In this document: one piece after another, positions 8,057-16,284 of the stretch
Layout: every line of letters begins with the position of its first letter
Position numbering within the stretch: position 1 is the first letter of the stretch
Source of the DNA: Firmicutes bacterium UBA6113
Lineage (GTDB): Bacteria > Bacillota > Clostridia > Tissierellales > Sedimentibacteraceae
Direction: 5' to 3'
NCBI GenBank assembly: GCA_002422545.1
Contig: DIWF01000036.1
Span: 1 to 64,000, forward strand
Length of the DNA: 64,000 nucleotides
Made by a program: the position numbers and the translations under genes
Notes under the pieces: model-generated
Databases searched by the model: none
Seen by the model: the letters and a program-made list of their open reading frames with translations, nothing else
What the model was told of the DNA's origin: nothing

Positions 8057-9076
8057 TTATTTATTTGCTTTTATTTTAGCAAGATCACTTGCAACTTCTA
8101 TTATCCAGTCTTCCTGCCCTCCGACAGCCTTTCTGTTTCCTAACTCTATTATAATATCTCTTACATCTACATTAAATCTTTCTGCAGCTCTTCTTGAGTG
8201 CAAAAGGAAACTTGAATAGCATCCCGCATAACCAAGTATCATTGCATCCAGATTTGCATTTGTTTTAAGTCCTTTTGATTCTAGGATAGGTCCAAGAGAA
8301 CTTGTACTTGCATCCATTGTTTTAAATAAGTCTGCATTTACATCATATTTCATCTTCTTCATAACTGCCACGAGAGTATCAGTTGCTGTATTTCCCGAAC
8401 CTGCGCCCAACCCTGAAAGTGAACCATCTATATATGTTGCGCCTGCTTCAATTGCAGCCAAAGAATTTCCAATAGCTAATCCGAGATTATTGTGTGAGTG
8501 GTGGCCTACAGGAATGCTTAAATTCTGTACGAGAGTTGAAATCTTATCTTTTACTTCAACAGGAAGCATTGCTCCTGCTGAATCAGTGCAGTATACAACA
8601 TCTGCACCATATGATTCGAATTTTTTAGCTTCTTCCAGAACTCTTTCAACGGTTGTCATGTGAGACATCATCAAAAAGCCAACAGTAAAAAGACCCATCT
8701 TTTTTGCAGCCTTTATATGCTGCGCTCCTACGTCTGCCTCCGTAACATGCGTTGCAACTCTTACTGCGTTTGCACCACAATCCTGTGCTCTTTCAAGGTC
8801 TTCAACAGTTCCTATTCCTGGTATTAAAAGTACTGCAAGCTTTGAATTTTTAACCACTGAAGAAGCTGCCTTTACTATATCAAAGTCATTATATGGAGAA
8901 AATCCATAGTTAATAGTTGAACCAGTTAAACCATCTCCATGTCCTATCTCTATTATGTCTATACCTGCTGCATCCAATGATGATGCTATTTTTTTAACAT
9001 CTTCCGGAGAAAATTTATGTGATACTGTATGACTACCGTCACGGAGCGTAGTATCTGTAATATATATTTTAGACAT
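8057..9076 (-). CDS. mhpE: 4-hydroxy-2-oxovalerate aldolase
   Basis: Splits 4-hydroxy-2-oxopentanoate into pyruvate and acetaldehyde, the last carbon-carbon cleavage of the meta pathway. The 339-residue protein is a DRE-TIM metallolyase: DTTLRDGSHTVSHKF near residues 8-22 carries the metal Asp and the catalytic His, and GHHSHNNLGLAIGNS near residues 200-214 carries the two metal-binding His. It is the last gene of the operon and its start overlaps the stop of mhpF by one base. In known systems MhpE and MhpF form a complex that channels toxic acetaldehyde; the adjacency and overlap fit this. A terminator follows. Confidence 0.95.
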   Translation of the reverse strand: MSKIYITDTTLRDGSHTVSHKFSPEDVKKIASSLDAAGIDIIEIGHGDGLTGSTINYGFSPYNDFDIVKAASSVVKNSKLAVLLIPGIGTVEDLERAQDCGANAVRVATHVTEADVGAQHIKAAKKMGLFTVGFLMMSHMTTVERVLEEAKKFESYGADVVYCTDSAGAMLPVEVKDKISTLVQNLSIPVGHHSHNNLGLAIGNSLAAIEAGATYIDGSLSGLGAGSGNTATDTLVAVMKKMKYDVNADLFKTMDASTSSLGPILESKGLKTNANLDAMILGYAGCYSSFLLHSRRAAERFNVDVRDIIIELGNRKAVGGQEDWIIEVASDLAKIKANK

Positions 9077-9954
9077 TATATAACACCTCCCATGAGCTTT
9101 CTTGCTTTTGCCTCTGCTATATGAACTGCAGCAGAGGTTATTATATCAAGATTGCCTGAATATACCGGCAGATAGTCTCCAAGCCCTTCAACCTCAACCA
9201 TCATAGTAACTATGTCATCCTGAATAATTGGTTCTAATAAAAAGCGATATCCAGGAACATAGCTTTGAACTGTTTTCAAGCATTCAAATGCAGCAGCCTT
9301 TATCTTTTCCATATCAGAATTTTTAACTTTTGTATAAATAGTATTTCTCATGTAAATCGGAGGTTCCGCGGGATTAAGCACAATTATTACCTTTGCCTTT
9401 TCAGCTCCTCCTATCTGCTCCAATGCATTCTTTGTAGTCTGTGTAAATTCGTCAATGTTTGCTCTGGTTCCAGGGCCTGCGCTCTTGCTGCTTATTGATG
9501 ATACTATTTCAGCATAAGATACTCCTACTGCCTTGTTTATGGCTGCAACCATTGGTGTAGTTGCTTGACCCGCACATGTAACAAGGTTTACATTATCCAG
9601 CTCTAAAAAATTCTCGTCAAGATTTACTGCAGGTACACAAAAAGGACCAATGGCTGCAGGGGTTAGATCCAGAGCAAACATTCCTGCTTCCTTTAGCTTT
9701 GGTGCTGCAGACATATGTCCGCTTGCTGAGGTGCAATCAAATACCATTTTAATTACTCCCTTGTATTTTTCTATAAGATAATCAACGCCTCCTGCTGAAG
9801 CATCTATACCCATTGTTCTGACTGCTTGAAGATTCTCTGATTCTCTGTGGCTCACAACACAAACAACTTCAAGAATCTCACTTCTACCTAATTTTATAAT
9901 AAGATCCTGCCCTATATTTCCAGGACCTATTATTCCAACTTTAATCTTTTCCAA
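9076..9954 (-). CDS. mhpF: Acetaldehyde dehydrogenase (CoA-acylating)
   Basis: Oxidises acetaldehyde with CoA and NAD+ to acetyl-CoA, receiving acetaldehyde from the partner aldolase MhpE. The 292-residue protein has an N-terminal Rossmann fold (VGIIGPGNIGQDLIIK) and the acylating cysteine in LVTCAGQATTP (Cys 127). The C-terminal section YVPGYRF and EVEGLGDYLPVYSGN is typical of DmpF/MhpF and includes the interface with the aldolase. Overlap with mhpE by one base indicates translational coupling. The length is slightly shorter than E. coli MhpF (about 316), with a compact C-terminus. Confidence 0.95.
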   Translation of the reverse strand: MEKIKVGIIGPGNIGQDLIIKLGRSEILEVVCVVSHRESENLQAVRTMGIDASAGGVDYLIEKYKGVIKMVFDCTSASGHMSAAPKLKEAGMFALDLTPAAIGPFCVPAVNLDENFLELDNVNLVTCAGQATTPMVAAINKAVGVSYAEIVSSISSKSAGPGTRANIDEFTQTTKNALEQIGGAEKAKVIIVLNPAEPPIYMRNTIYTKVKNSDMEKIKAAAFECLKTVQSYVPGYRFLLEPIIQDDIVTMMVEVEGLGDYLPVYSGNLDIITSAAVHIAEAKARKLMGGVI

Positions 9955-9976
9955 TACTCTATCCTCCTATGCTTTC

Positions 9977-10756
9977 TTATTCAAACTTCACACTGATGCT
10001 TCCAAGCTCAGAAAAATTAGCTGTATATTCTTTTCCCTTTTCGGCAGTAAGCATTCCCGTAAGAGCTCCTGATAAAACTACCTCTCCCTTTTTAAGCACA
10101 ACTCCGTATTTAGAAAGAGCATTTGCCAGCCATGCTACCGAAAAAGCAGGATCCCCCAATACTGCAGAGCCCAATCCGGAATTAATCATTTCATCCCCAT
10201 TGTAAAGATCCATTTTTAAATTCTTAAGATCAATTGTTCTCGGATCAACCTTCTTATGACTTATAACATACTTTCCGGATGATGCATTGTCTGCAACAGT
10301 GTCTATCAGACCAATCTTCCAATCTTTTATTCTACTGTCCACAATTTCTATGGCAGCCGCTACATATTCTGTTGCATTAATCACATCTTCTGCAGTAGCA
10401 TCAGGACCCTTAATATCCTCCTTAAGTACAAATGCTATTTCACCCTCGACTTTTGGTTGAAGAATAGTATCAATCTGTATAGTATTATTTTTAGCCTCCA
10501 TGCTGTCCAGCAAATGTCCAAAATCCGGAGTATTTACACCAAGCATATTTTGCACTGCTATGGAGGTTAAACCTATTTTTTTACCTGTTATTTTTTTTCC
10601 GTCAGATAGTTCTTTTTCAATATTAATGAGCTGTATCTGATAAGCATCATCAACGGTTAAATCCGTGTTTTCCTTTGATATCGGTTCAATTGCAATACAT
10701 GTTTTTTCAGCAGCCTTTAAAGCTTGAGCAAGCTTTTCATGTCTTGTTATTTCCAT
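9977..10756 (-). CDS. mhpD: 2-oxopent-4-enoate (2-hydroxypenta-2,4-dienoate) hydratase
   Basis: Adds water to 2-hydroxypenta-2,4-dienoate to give 4-hydroxy-2-oxopentanoate, the MhpE substrate. The 259-residue protein is of the FAH-like hydratase/decarboxylase family: GKKIGLTSIAVQ near residue 67, EGEIAFVLKEDIKGP with the metal-binding Glu pair, and EIVDSRIKDWKIGLIDTVADNAS. The frame is open to 10789 but the ATG at 10756 (MEITRHEKLAQAL) directly follows AGGAGG and is the better start. It lies 22 bases upstream of mhpF. A terminator-like hairpin separates it from the upstream hydrolase. The decarboxylase DmpH is a relative, but the gene order (hydrolase, hydratase, dehydrogenase, aldolase) favours the hydratase. 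Confidence 0.9.
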   Translation of the reverse strand: MEITRHEKLAQALKAAEKTCIAIEPISKENTDLTVDDAYQIQLINIEKELSDGKKITGKKIGLTSIAVQNMLGVNTPDFGHLLDSMEAKNNTIQIDTILQPKVEGEIAFVLKEDIKGPDATAEDVINATEYVAAAIEIVDSRIKDWKIGLIDTVADNASSGKYVISHKKVDPRTIDLKNLKMDLYNGDEMINSGLGSAVLGDPAFSVAWLANALSKYGVVLKKGEVVLSGALTGMLTAEKGKEYTANFSELGSISVKFE

Positions 10757-10815
10757 ATTTCCTCCTGCTATGGCGTTTGTTAATTTCAAACTTCGTTCTG
10801 AATAATTTTACTTAT

Positions 10816-10839
10816 AAAAGAGGTCTCAAGACCTCTTTT
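10816..10839. terminator. Terminator-like hairpin inside the mhp operon
   Basis: AAAAGAGGTC (10816-10825) and GACCTCTTTT (10830-10839) form a perfect 10-bp stem with a TCAA loop and flanking A/T runs. It starts at the last base of the hydrolase stop codon and sits between that gene and mhpD, so it may attenuate transcription into mhpDFE. Confidence 0.65.
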
Positions 10840-11664
10840 TTATTCTTCCAAGAAATTATCTACTAATTGTGAAAACTCAGCAGCCTTTTCAATTTGCGTC
10901 CAATGTCCGCAATGTCCAAATATATGGAGTCTGGCATCATCTATCAGATTAAGAAGCTTATATGAATTTGAAACAGGAATAACCTGATCCTCTCTGCCAT
11001 GTACTATTAAAACTGGTTGCTTAATATTTGCAATTTCTTCTTCTGTTCTTGCCATGAATTCAACCCACTGTTGTCTTGGAGCAGGGAACATAGCCGAGAA
11101 TGATTCCTGGAATCCTGGTTCTATGCTTGCTTCATATCTCATTCGAGCTAAATCATCAGTTGCAATAGCCTTTTTATCAACAAATAAAGTAAGCATTTCT
11201 TTCATTCTTTCAAGTGATGGCTCATAACCCCACACTGCATCAAGACCCTCTGTTATTGGAAAGCTTAATCCCATTGCGCCCATTAGAATAACCTTTCTTA
11301 TTCTTTCAGGATAGTCAATAGCCATAGCAAGTGCTAACGCTCCTCCAAAAGAATTACCAACTATATCAGTTTTTTCAATTTCTAAAGCATCTAAGAAATC
11401 AACAGTTTGTTTTACCCAAGTTTTCATATTTAGCGGAATTCCTTCCTGTCTTTCGGTATAACCAAAACCAATCATGTCTGGTGCAATTACTCTTCTATTC
11501 TTTGAAAGTCTAGGAATTATAAGCCTCCAATTAGCCCAAGCTGATACCCCAGGACCTGAGCCATGAGCCAGCAATACTGGGAAGCCCTCACCTTCATCAT
11601 GATAATTTGTCATAAAGGTTCCTGTTTTTATGTTTTTTGCAATTTCCGGTTTTACATTTGACAT
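10840..11664 (-). CDS. Meta-cleavage product C-C hydrolase (alpha/beta hydrolase)
   Basis: Predicted to hydrolyse a carbon-carbon bond in a ring-fission product (a 2-hydroxy-6-oxo-hexadienoate type vinylogous diketone), releasing 2-hydroxypentadienoate for MhpD. The 274-residue alpha/beta hydrolase shows the subfamily oxyanion region LLAHGSGPGVSAWANWR, nucleophile Ser 105 in GNSFGGA, acid Asp 226 in HGREDQVIP, and His 254 in CGHWTQIE. The HGSGPG-WANW and GHW-Q-E words are characteristic of MhpC/BphD/DmpD enzymes rather than generic esterases. It is first of the four catabolic genes and follows the TRAP transporter genes. The specific ring-fission substrate cannot be told. Confidence 0.85.
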   Translation of the reverse strand: MSNVKPEIAKNIKTGTFMTNYHDEGEGFPVLLAHGSGPGVSAWANWRLIIPRLSKNRRVIAPDMIGFGYTERQEGIPLNMKTWVKQTVDFLDALEIEKTDIVGNSFGGALALAMAIDYPERIRKVILMGAMGLSFPITEGLDAVWGYEPSLERMKEMLTLFVDKKAIATDDLARMRYEASIEPGFQESFSAMFPAPRQQWVEFMARTEEEIANIKQPVLIVHGREDQVIPVSNSYKLLNLIDDARLHIFGHCGHWTQIEKAAEFSQLVDNFLEE

Positions 11665-11738
11665 TAATATTTCCTCCTAATATTTTCTTTTTTTTTACGA
11701 TTATATATTTATTGTATAATTTTCTTAATAATACTCTA

Positions 11739-13052
11739 TTACAATATCCACATTACTGACTGAGGTATAAACGTTATTATCATGAGAGCAACAATTAATG
11801 CTGCAAGGAAAGGCATTACTTCTTTTATTATATCCTGAATAGATGTGTTGAAAGTTCTAGCCCCTGTGAATAGTGTTACTCCAAATGGTGGTGTAAGCAT
11901 TCCTATTGCAAGGTTAGTCGCTAGAATTATACCAAAATGAACAGGATCCACACCAAGCTCTATAGCTATAGGTAATGCAATTGGAACCAATATATATTGA
12001 ATAGCTCCGGATTCCATAAACATTCCTGCAATTAGTACTATTACATTCACTACTAACAATATCAAGTTTTTGCTATGAGTTACAGACAAAGATACATTAA
12101 GTATTGTTTGAGGTATTTTAGCATATGTCATAACCCAGGCAAAAAGGGCTGCTAATGCCATTATAAGCATTATTCCTGCAGTAGACAAAGCTGACTTGTA
12201 AAATATTTCTGGCAGATCACTCCACTTCATTTCCTTATAAACATAAATGCCGATTATTATTGAATAAACAACCGCTACTACAGCAGATTCTGTAGGTGTG
12301 AACGCTCCTGCAAAAACTCCTCCTACTATAATTATAGGAGTTCCAAGTGCCCATGAAGAATCTATGAAATATTTAAATCCTGAGAGTTTTTTTTCTTCTC
12401 TTATTTCAGGAACATCTGAAAGAACTATTTCACCGCTTACTATTTTAGCTGCACGTTCCTTGTAATTTCTTTTCTTAGCAATTAAATATGTTGGTATCAT
12501 CAGCAAAGTCCCAACGATAAAACCTGCGGGAAATCCAACCTTGTACAAATCTGACACTGCAACCTTTGATAAAACAGCATATATTATAAAGGCTATGCTT
12601 GGGGGTATTATTATACCAATTGGCGATGCAGATGCTATAATTGCTGCACTGAAACCCTTGCTATACCCTGCTCTCATCATTCCTGCATACATTACACCGC
12701 CGATTGCAGCAGTTGTAGCTATACCACTTCCTGAAATTGCAGCAAAGAACATACAAGCTATTATTGCTACAATACCCATTCCACCATGAATATTTCCTAC
12801 AGCTGAGGAAGCCATATTTACAATCCTTTTAGCAATTCCCCCTCTGTTCATCAAATCACCAGCCAAAATGAAGAATGGTACTGCCAATAATGCAGTAGAA
12901 TCTATACCTGCAAATAGTTTTTGTATTATTACTACTGTTTTTATGTCACCCATAAGAGAAAAAATCAATGAAGATAGACCTAATCCTACGGCAATCGGTG
13001 CTCCTATCACAAGGAGAATAAATGCACTTCCAAATAATAATCCTCCGCTCAT
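11739..13052 (-). CDS. dctM: TRAP transporter large permease
   Basis: Twelve-helix membrane subunit (437 residues) that moves the substrate using a Na+ gradient, fed by the DctP binding protein. Typical features are ILAGDLMNRGGIAKRIV near residue 60, GSGIATTAAIGGVMYAGM and, in the second half, LATNLAIGMLTPPFGVTLF. Its start overlaps the DctQ stop by one base (TAATG), and it precedes the meta-cleavage hydrolase. The context suggests that the transporter imports an aromatic-derived or unsaturated carboxylate rather than a standard C4-dicarboxylate; the sequence alone does not show substrate. Confidence 0.93.
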   Translation of the reverse strand: MSGGLLFGSAFILLVIGAPIAVGLGLSSLIFSLMGDIKTVVIIQKLFAGIDSTALLAVPFFILAGDLMNRGGIAKRIVNMASSAVGNIHGGMGIVAIIACMFFAAISGSGIATTAAIGGVMYAGMMRAGYSKGFSAAIIASASPIGIIIPPSIAFIIYAVLSKVAVSDLYKVGFPAGFIVGTLLMIPTYLIAKKRNYKERAAKIVSGEIVLSDVPEIREEKKLSGFKYFIDSSWALGTPIIIVGGVFAGAFTPTESAVVAVVYSIIIGIYVYKEMKWSDLPEIFYKSALSTAGIMLIMALAALFAWVMTYAKIPQTILNVSLSVTHSKNLILLVVNVIVLIAGMFMESGAIQYILVPIALPIAIELGVDPVHFGIILATNLAIGMLTPPFGVTLFTGARTFNTSIQDIIKEVMPFLAALIVALMIITFIPQSVMWIL

Positions 13053-13546
13053 TATAAAGCACCTTCCTTTTTACCTAATTCAAAAACATCATTTAAAATA
13101 TATACGAATGTTTGAAAAACCAATATACTAAATGCTGTTGGAAATATTCCGTAAATTATTTTCATTGGTATTCTTAAGTTTGTAGAAACTTGCGTTCCGG
13201 CTAACTTCATCATATCAAATCCATAGAATATCGCTGTACCAAAGAAAACAATTGTCAATACCTGCTGTAAAAGGTAAGCCCATTTCACATATTTCTGAGG
13301 TATTATTGTTTCAAGAACACTGATGTTTATATGATTTTTCCTACCTGATATTACCGCTGAGCCGAACATTACCAATGCAATATTAGTATATCTTGTAAGT
13401 TCCTCTGTCCAATGAAGTCCTGTTCCAAATACATACCTAAGAACAATTTGTGAAAAATATGAAACAGTCATGACAGAAAAGCATATTATAAGAATCAGTC
13501 TTAAAAGCTTGTTTAGAAAGCTGCTAATACTATTTAATGCTTTCAA
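13052..13546 (-). CDS. dctQ: TRAP transporter small permease
   Basis: Four-helix membrane subunit of 164 residues that pairs with DctM. It contains the family word VSYFSQIVLRYVFGTGLHWTEEL near residues 26-48 and the GRKNHINISVLE cytoplasmic segment. The reading frame is open to 13597 but the TTG at 13546 is preferred: it has GGAG eight bases upstream and gives the normal length. The upstream part of the open frame overlaps a hairpin (about 13579-13598) between dctP and dctQ. Confidence 0.87.
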   Translation of the reverse strand: MKALNSISSFLNKLLRLILIICFSVMTVSYFSQIVLRYVFGTGLHWTEELTRYTNIALVMFGSAVISGRKNHINISVLETIIPQKYVKWAYLLQQVLTIVFFGTAIFYGFDMMKLAGTQVSTNLRIPMKIIYGIFPTAFSILVFQTFVYILNDVFELGKKEGAL

Positions 13547-13578
13547 ATAATCATCTCCTTGAAAATTTATTGAAGTAA

Positions 13579-13598
13579 AGTTGGAGCATGGCCCCAAC
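13579..13598 (-). promoter_or_regulatory. Hairpin between dctP and dctQ
   Basis: On the minus strand GTTGG-GGC-CAT-GC-TCCAAC forms a short stem directly after the dctP stop. There is no strong U run, so it looks more like an mRNA-stabilising or processing hairpin that lets the binding protein be made in excess than a full terminator. Confidence 0.45.
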
Positions 13599-13603
13599 CT
13601 TGT

Positions 13604-14641
13604 CTATTGCAATGCTTTTATAGCATCCAGGAATTTTGAATCTTGAGTTTCTAAAAACTTGTTATAAACAGGTTGCACTAAGTCAACAAAAGCCTGTTTG
13701 TTCTCAACTTCATTAAATACCATTCCCAAACCTTCAAGTTCTTTCTTTGCAGCAGCCTCGTTTGCTTGTTGTTCTTTACCTAATTGAGCCGCAACTTCAT
13801 AACCTGTTTCAGTGAACATTTTTTGATCATCCGGACTCATGTTGTTAAATAGCTCCGTATTCATCTGCATCATTGCAAATGCAAAGAAGTGCCCTGTTTC
13901 TGACATATACTTCTGAACTTCATTTATTTTATAGTCTCGTGTAGTTATTACTGTATTTTCATGAGCATCTATAGTTCCTTGCTGCAATGCGGTAAACACT
14001 TCACCCCAAGCCATCGCTTGCGCATTTGCTCCTAAATTTTTAAATGTATCTATGTAAACCTCACTTTCAGCAACCCTGATTTTTAACCCCTTTAAATCAG
14101 CAGGAGTATTAACCGGTGCTATATTGCTGGTTACATGTCTGAATCCTCTGGGCATAAATCCTAGAGTTTTCATTCCAACAGAATCTGTTAAAGCTGCAAA
14201 TTCCTTTGCTGCATCTGATTCAAGAAACTTGAAAACATGATCCCAGCTCATAAATAAAAACGGTAAGTCCTGAACCGCCATTTCAGGAACAAATTGATTG
14301 ATATCTGACGCAGTAATAACTGTGAAGTCAACATTACCTATTTGGAGTGATTCCATTAATTCTCTATCTACGCCTAATTGTCCAGCAGGATAAACATCAA
14401 TTACATATCTTCCATCTGATTTTTCTTCTATTTGTCTTTTAAATTCATTTGCAAAATTGTCATACGCAGTGCCTGGTGCTGCTATATGACCTAATTTAAG
14501 AACTTTTGTCTCAGTTGAAGCTGTACCTGATTGTTCTGGTGCTGAAGATGTACTTGCTGGCTCATTCGAACTGCTGCATGCTGATAATAACATTGCTACT
14601 AACAATACTAGACTTACAAGAATTAAATTTCTTTTTTTCAT
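13604..14641 (-). CDS. dctP: TRAP transporter solute-binding lipoprotein
   Basis: Extracellular binding protein that captures the substrate for DctQM. The 345-residue precursor has a lipoprotein signal peptide ending LLSAC (Cys 22), then a low-complexity Ser/Thr/Glu linker. Core motifs are KLGHIAAPGTAYDNFANEF, LGVDRELMESLQIGN and GLKIRVAESEVYIDTFKNLGAN, where the Arg of LKIRV normally binds the substrate carboxylate. ALQQGTIDAHENTV follows. First gene of the operon dctPQM-hydrolase-mhpDFE, lying downstream of the IclR gene on the same strand. The spacer upstream (14642-14877) has tandem repeats that may hold operators. Confidence 0.93.
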   Translation of the reverse strand: MKKRNLILVSLVLLVAMLLSACSSSNEPASTSSAPEQSGTASTETKVLKLGHIAAPGTAYDNFANEFKRQIEEKSDGRYVIDVYPAGQLGVDRELMESLQIGNVDFTVITASDINQFVPEMAVQDLPFLFMSWDHVFKFLESDAAKEFAALTDSVGMKTLGFMPRGFRHVTSNIAPVNTPADLKGLKIRVAESEVYIDTFKNLGANAQAMAWGEVFTALQQGTIDAHENTVITTRDYKINEVQKYMSETGHFFAFAMMQMNTELFNNMSPDDQKMFTETGYEVAAQLGKEQQANEAAAKKELEGLGMVFNEVENKQAFVDLVQPVYNKFLETQDSKFLDAIKALQ

Positions 14642-14730
14642 TTTTGTTCTCCTTTTAATAAATATGATTTTTTGTTTAACGTCTAGCTATTAAATTATGT
14701 CAAACTGAAAGCTTTTAGAAACCCATTTGA

Positions 14731-14879
14731 TTTTGTTCTACATTATCAAATTCGGTTTTGATTATGTTCTATAATAAATGGGCTTTAGCCCCTTTATTCT
14801 GATTAGTTATTTGTTCTATATTGTCAAACTACGTTCTTGTTTTGCTTTAAAATAAATGGGCATATGCCCTTTTACTTTT
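14731..14879. repeat. Two tandem 70-bp repeats upstream of dctP (candidate operators)
   Basis: Bases 14731-14800 and 14809-14879 are degenerate copies of one unit: each has TTTGTTCTA-ATT-TCAAA near its left end and AAATGGGC-GCCC-TTT near its right end. The right parts form hairpins (GGGCTTTAGCCC and GGGCATATGCCC). The first copy has a clean dyad, ATCAAA-N6-TTTGAT (14745-14762). A related word ATTATCAAATTG lies at 15717-15728 in front of the iclR promoter, so the TCAAA motif is shared by the regulator and its presumed target operon. Confidence 0.6.
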
Positions 14880-15651
14880 ATGCATTAAATTCTCTGTAAC
14901 CAAGTTCCTCTGATATCCTTTTGGCTGCATCCTTTATGACTTGTATTGCTTCACTGATTTTTTGCTCGGTCATCCTAATTGTTGGTCCAGATACACTTAT
15001 TGAATATTTTGCTCTTCCTGTACCATCAAATATAGGTGCAGCAACACAGGTTAATCCTTCTATATTCTCTTCATTATCGAATGCAATGCCATTTTCTCTG
15101 ATTTTTTTGAGTTCATCTAAAAGCAGTTTTTTATCTGTAATGGTATTTTTAGTAATTTTCACAAGATTTTCCGGAAGTCTATTGCTTAATATATCTTCAT
15201 CTACGTAAGCAATCATGGCTTTTCCTACACCTGTACAATATGCAGGATTTCTAGCTCCGATGGTTGTAAAAATCCGCATAGATTGATTGGATTCCTTTTT
15301 ATCTACATATACTACCTCATATCCATCCAACATTCCTATATGTATTGTTTCGCTAAGTTTCTCACATACTTCAGAAATAATCGGTGACGTAACGGTCCGT
15401 ATATCCAAGGATTTTGTAACAATATTTCCAAGATGAACAAAATACATCCCAAGTCTATATTTTTGTGTTTCCTTATCTTGATCTACAAAACCGTGATATT
15501 TTAATGTGCTTATTATTCCGTGTAGAGTGCTCTTATTAATATCAAGCTCATCAGCAATTTCTGTCAATTTCATTGCTGATTCTTTTTTTGCTAAAAGCTT
15601 TATAATCAAAGATGCTCTATCTACAGATTGAATTTTTCCTACTGTTTCCAT
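14878..15651 (-). CDS. IclR-family transcriptional regulator
   Basis: Predicted DNA-binding regulator of the adjacent TRAP/meta-cleavage operon, 257 residues. The N-terminal winged helix-turn-helix (LTEIADELDINKSTLHGIISTLKYHGFV, near residues 28-55) is followed by the IclR effector domain with YCTGVGKAMIAYV and ISVSGPTIRMT. Relatives (PcaR, MhpR, PobR) sense aromatic acids or pathway intermediates. The start at 15651 is chosen over 15684 because AAGGA precedes it and because a good sigma-A promoter at 15675-15703 would place the transcript start downstream of the alternative ATG. It reads in the same direction as the operon, about 240 bases upstream of dctP. Confidence 0.9.
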   Translation of the reverse strand: METVGKIQSVDRASLIIKLLAKKESAMKLTEIADELDINKSTLHGIISTLKYHGFVDQDKETQKYRLGMYFVHLGNIVTKSLDIRTVTSPIISEVCEKLSETIHIGMLDGYEVVYVDKKESNQSMRIFTTIGARNPAYCTGVGKAMIAYVDEDILSNRLPENLVKITKNTITDKKLLLDELKKIRENGIAFDNEENIEGLTCVAAPIFDGTGRAKYSISVSGPTIRMTEQKISEAIQVIKDAAKRISEELGYREFNA

Positions 15652-15674
15652 ATATTCCTTAACCTCTTTTTCAT

Positions 15675-15703
15675 ATTTTAGCATACGTTTTCTTATTTGT
15701 CAA
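15675..15703 (-). promoter_or_regulatory. Sigma-A promoter of the iclR gene
   Basis: On the minus strand TTGACA (15698-15703) and TAAAAT (15675-15680) are separated by exactly 17 bases, about 24 bases upstream of the chosen start codon. The ATTATCAAATTG motif shared with the dctP upstream repeats lies just upstream (15717-15728). Confidence 0.75.
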
Positions 15704-15764
15704 TATATTTTTTTATATTATCAAATTGTTTTCTGCAATGCCAAACAAAAGATTAAGTATCTAT

Positions 15765-16226
15765 CTATGATTTATACTTAACCTTCCCAAGCTTCTCGTG
15801 CAACACCTTATAAAGACACTTCCTGAAATTTTCATCCTGTTCCTTTGTTCTCTTGGAAGGGCCTTTTGTCTTGCCTCCTTGCTTTCTTATCCTTTCACTT
15901 ATATATCTGGACTGAAGGAGGCTGTCTATGTTGTTTTTGTTTATGAAAAATCCGGCAGTATGAATAACAGCTGAGGCCTTGGCCAAAACCAGGCTTGCCA
16001 GCCCATAGTCCTGGGTTACAAGTATGTCTCCTTCTTTAAATATCTGCACAATTTTATAATCAACAGAATCTCTTCCCTGTTCCACAATTATAATTTGAAA
16101 ATCGCTTACTATATAATGATCTATATCAACAACTATTATCAATTCAACGCCATATTCCTTAGCAGCATGCTCACATATTTCCTTTACGCGCTGAGGACAT
16201 GCATCTCCGTCAATTATTATTCTCAT
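15765..16226 (-). CDS. YaiI/YqxD family protein (DUF188)
   Basis: Conserved cytoplasmic protein of 153 residues of unknown function, with a PIN-like fold in the family. It begins MRIIIDGDACPQRVKEICEHAA, where the two early Asp are conserved, and continues with EQGRDSVDYKIVQIFKEGDILVTQDYGLASLVLAKA, the second acidic cluster. The Lys/Arg-rich RKQGGKTKGPSKRTKEQDENFRKCL near the C-terminus is also typical. Nothing in the neighbourhood explains its job; it stands between the IclR gene and an AAA+ regulator, all on the same strand. Confidence 0.88.
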   Translation of the reverse strand: MRIIIDGDACPQRVKEICEHAAKEYGVELIIVVDIDHYIVSDFQIIIVEQGRDSVDYKIVQIFKEGDILVTQDYGLASLVLAKASAVIHTAGFFINKNNIDSLLQSRYISERIRKQGGKTKGPSKRTKEQDENFRKCLYKVLHEKLGKVKYKS

Positions 16227-16284
16227 GATAAACTCCTTTTTATTTATAATTATGACAATGTTCTGTTTTTGCTATATAAAATGT

